Assembly (NCBI GenBank): GCA_047638815.1
Contig: JBLIMR010000097.1
Coordinates: forward strand, 1 to 5,889
DNA length: 5,889 nucleotides
Direction of reading: 5' to 3'
Origin: JAJRRH01 sp047638815
GTDB taxonomy: Bacteria; Bacteroidota; Bacteroidia; Flavobacteriales_D; JABDKJ01
Position 1 is the stretch's first letter, and each line of letters begins with the position of its first letter. The translations under genes were made by a program, and so were the position numbers. Under the pieces are notes generated by a model. That model did no database searches, was not told where the DNA came from, and worked only from the letters and a program-made list of their open reading frames with translations. Below are positions 5,677 through 5,889 of this stretch, piece after piece.

Positions 5677-5889
5677 AAACATATTCTTATTTGTATTTTA
5701 TCATTCAGTTTAAACATCTGTTTTGCACAGATTGAATATGATTTCGATTCTGAGGAAGAGTTATTTTTTCAGATTGAGGGAGATGGGGTGATGTTTTATG
5801 ATGCGGATGAAGGAAATCCTGGCGGTTGCATAAGAATAGAAGAATCTCCTAATGGTCAAGTAAGTAATTTGACACTACCAGGTGAATTT
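5674..5889 (+). CDS. N-terminus of a secreted protein, apparent ATT start (3' end outside window)
   Basis: This frame is open for 72 codons to the window edge. Read from ATT at 5674 it gives a textbook signal peptide: Lys at position 2, then HILICILSFSLNICFA, then Gln19 as the likely mature N-terminus. A TAA directly precedes the ATT, and the next in-frame standard start codons are GTG-ATG about 35 codons in, which would remove the signal peptide. Either ATT is used or the original ATG has mutated or been miscalled. The mature part (IEYDFDSEEELFFQIEGDG, then YDADEGNPGGCIRIEE) resembles the start of a laminin-like or carbohydrate-binding beta domain seen in bacterial exoproteins, recognisable by GNPGG; this is tentative. 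It lies 217 bases after the mosaic gene on the same strand, so it could be co-transcribed unless the intervening hairpin terminates. Confidence 0.7.
   Translation, partial: MKHILICILSFSLNICFAQIEYDFDSEEELFFQIEGDGVMFYDADEGNPGGCIRIEESPNGQVSNLTLPGEF

Overview
The window looks like chromosomal DNA from a low-GC member of the Bacteroidota, probably a marine or aquatic Flavobacteriia- or Saprospiria-like lineage. The evidence is AT-rich DNA, no Shine-Dalgarno sites before starts, two copies of a type IX secretion (T9SS) type A sorting domain (YPNP motif), Gln directly after the predicted signal peptides, and the marine-Bacteroidota repeat vocabulary (ACNYN...DDGSC, CDDGN.NT.ND, thrombospondin type 3 repeats). 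I cannot name a species.

Layout. Positions 1-929 (minus strand) hold the start and most of a secreted calcineurin-like metallophosphoesterase whose T9SS sorting domain runs off the left edge; its only plausible start is TTG. Positions 1012-1655 (minus) hold a broken chimeric gene: the first ~67 residues of a cytoplasmic short-chain dehydrogenase are joined in frame to the tail of an unrelated secreted protein, whose sorting domain is then split by a one-base frameshift. Positions 1656-2219 are mostly non-coding, with one weak candidate for a small hydrophobic peptide on the minus strand and a hairpin-forming near-palindrome ending five bases before the next start codon.

Positions 2220-5456 (plus) encode a 1078-residue secreted mosaic protein. 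In order it has a signal peptide, a cohesin-like N-terminal domain, two copies of a pre-peptidase-C-like beta domain, thrombospondin type 3 and MopE-like calcium motifs, four exact 74-residue repeats with eight cysteines each, another thrombospondin type 3 unit, a Bacteroidota C-terminal beta module and a dockerin-like pair of EF-hand loops. Positions 5457-5673 are intergenic with two hairpins. Positions 5674-5889 (plus) are the start of another secreted protein that appears to begin at ATT and runs off the right edge.

All intact genes encode exported proteins, so the window reads as part of a secretome or cell-surface region rather than a metabolic operon. No RNA gene, CRISPR array, transposase or complete mobile element was seen. 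The parts most worth follow-up are the four-fold 8-Cys array, the cohesin-like and dockerin-like ends on one chain, the dehydrogenase/secretion-tail chimera, and the unusual start codons.
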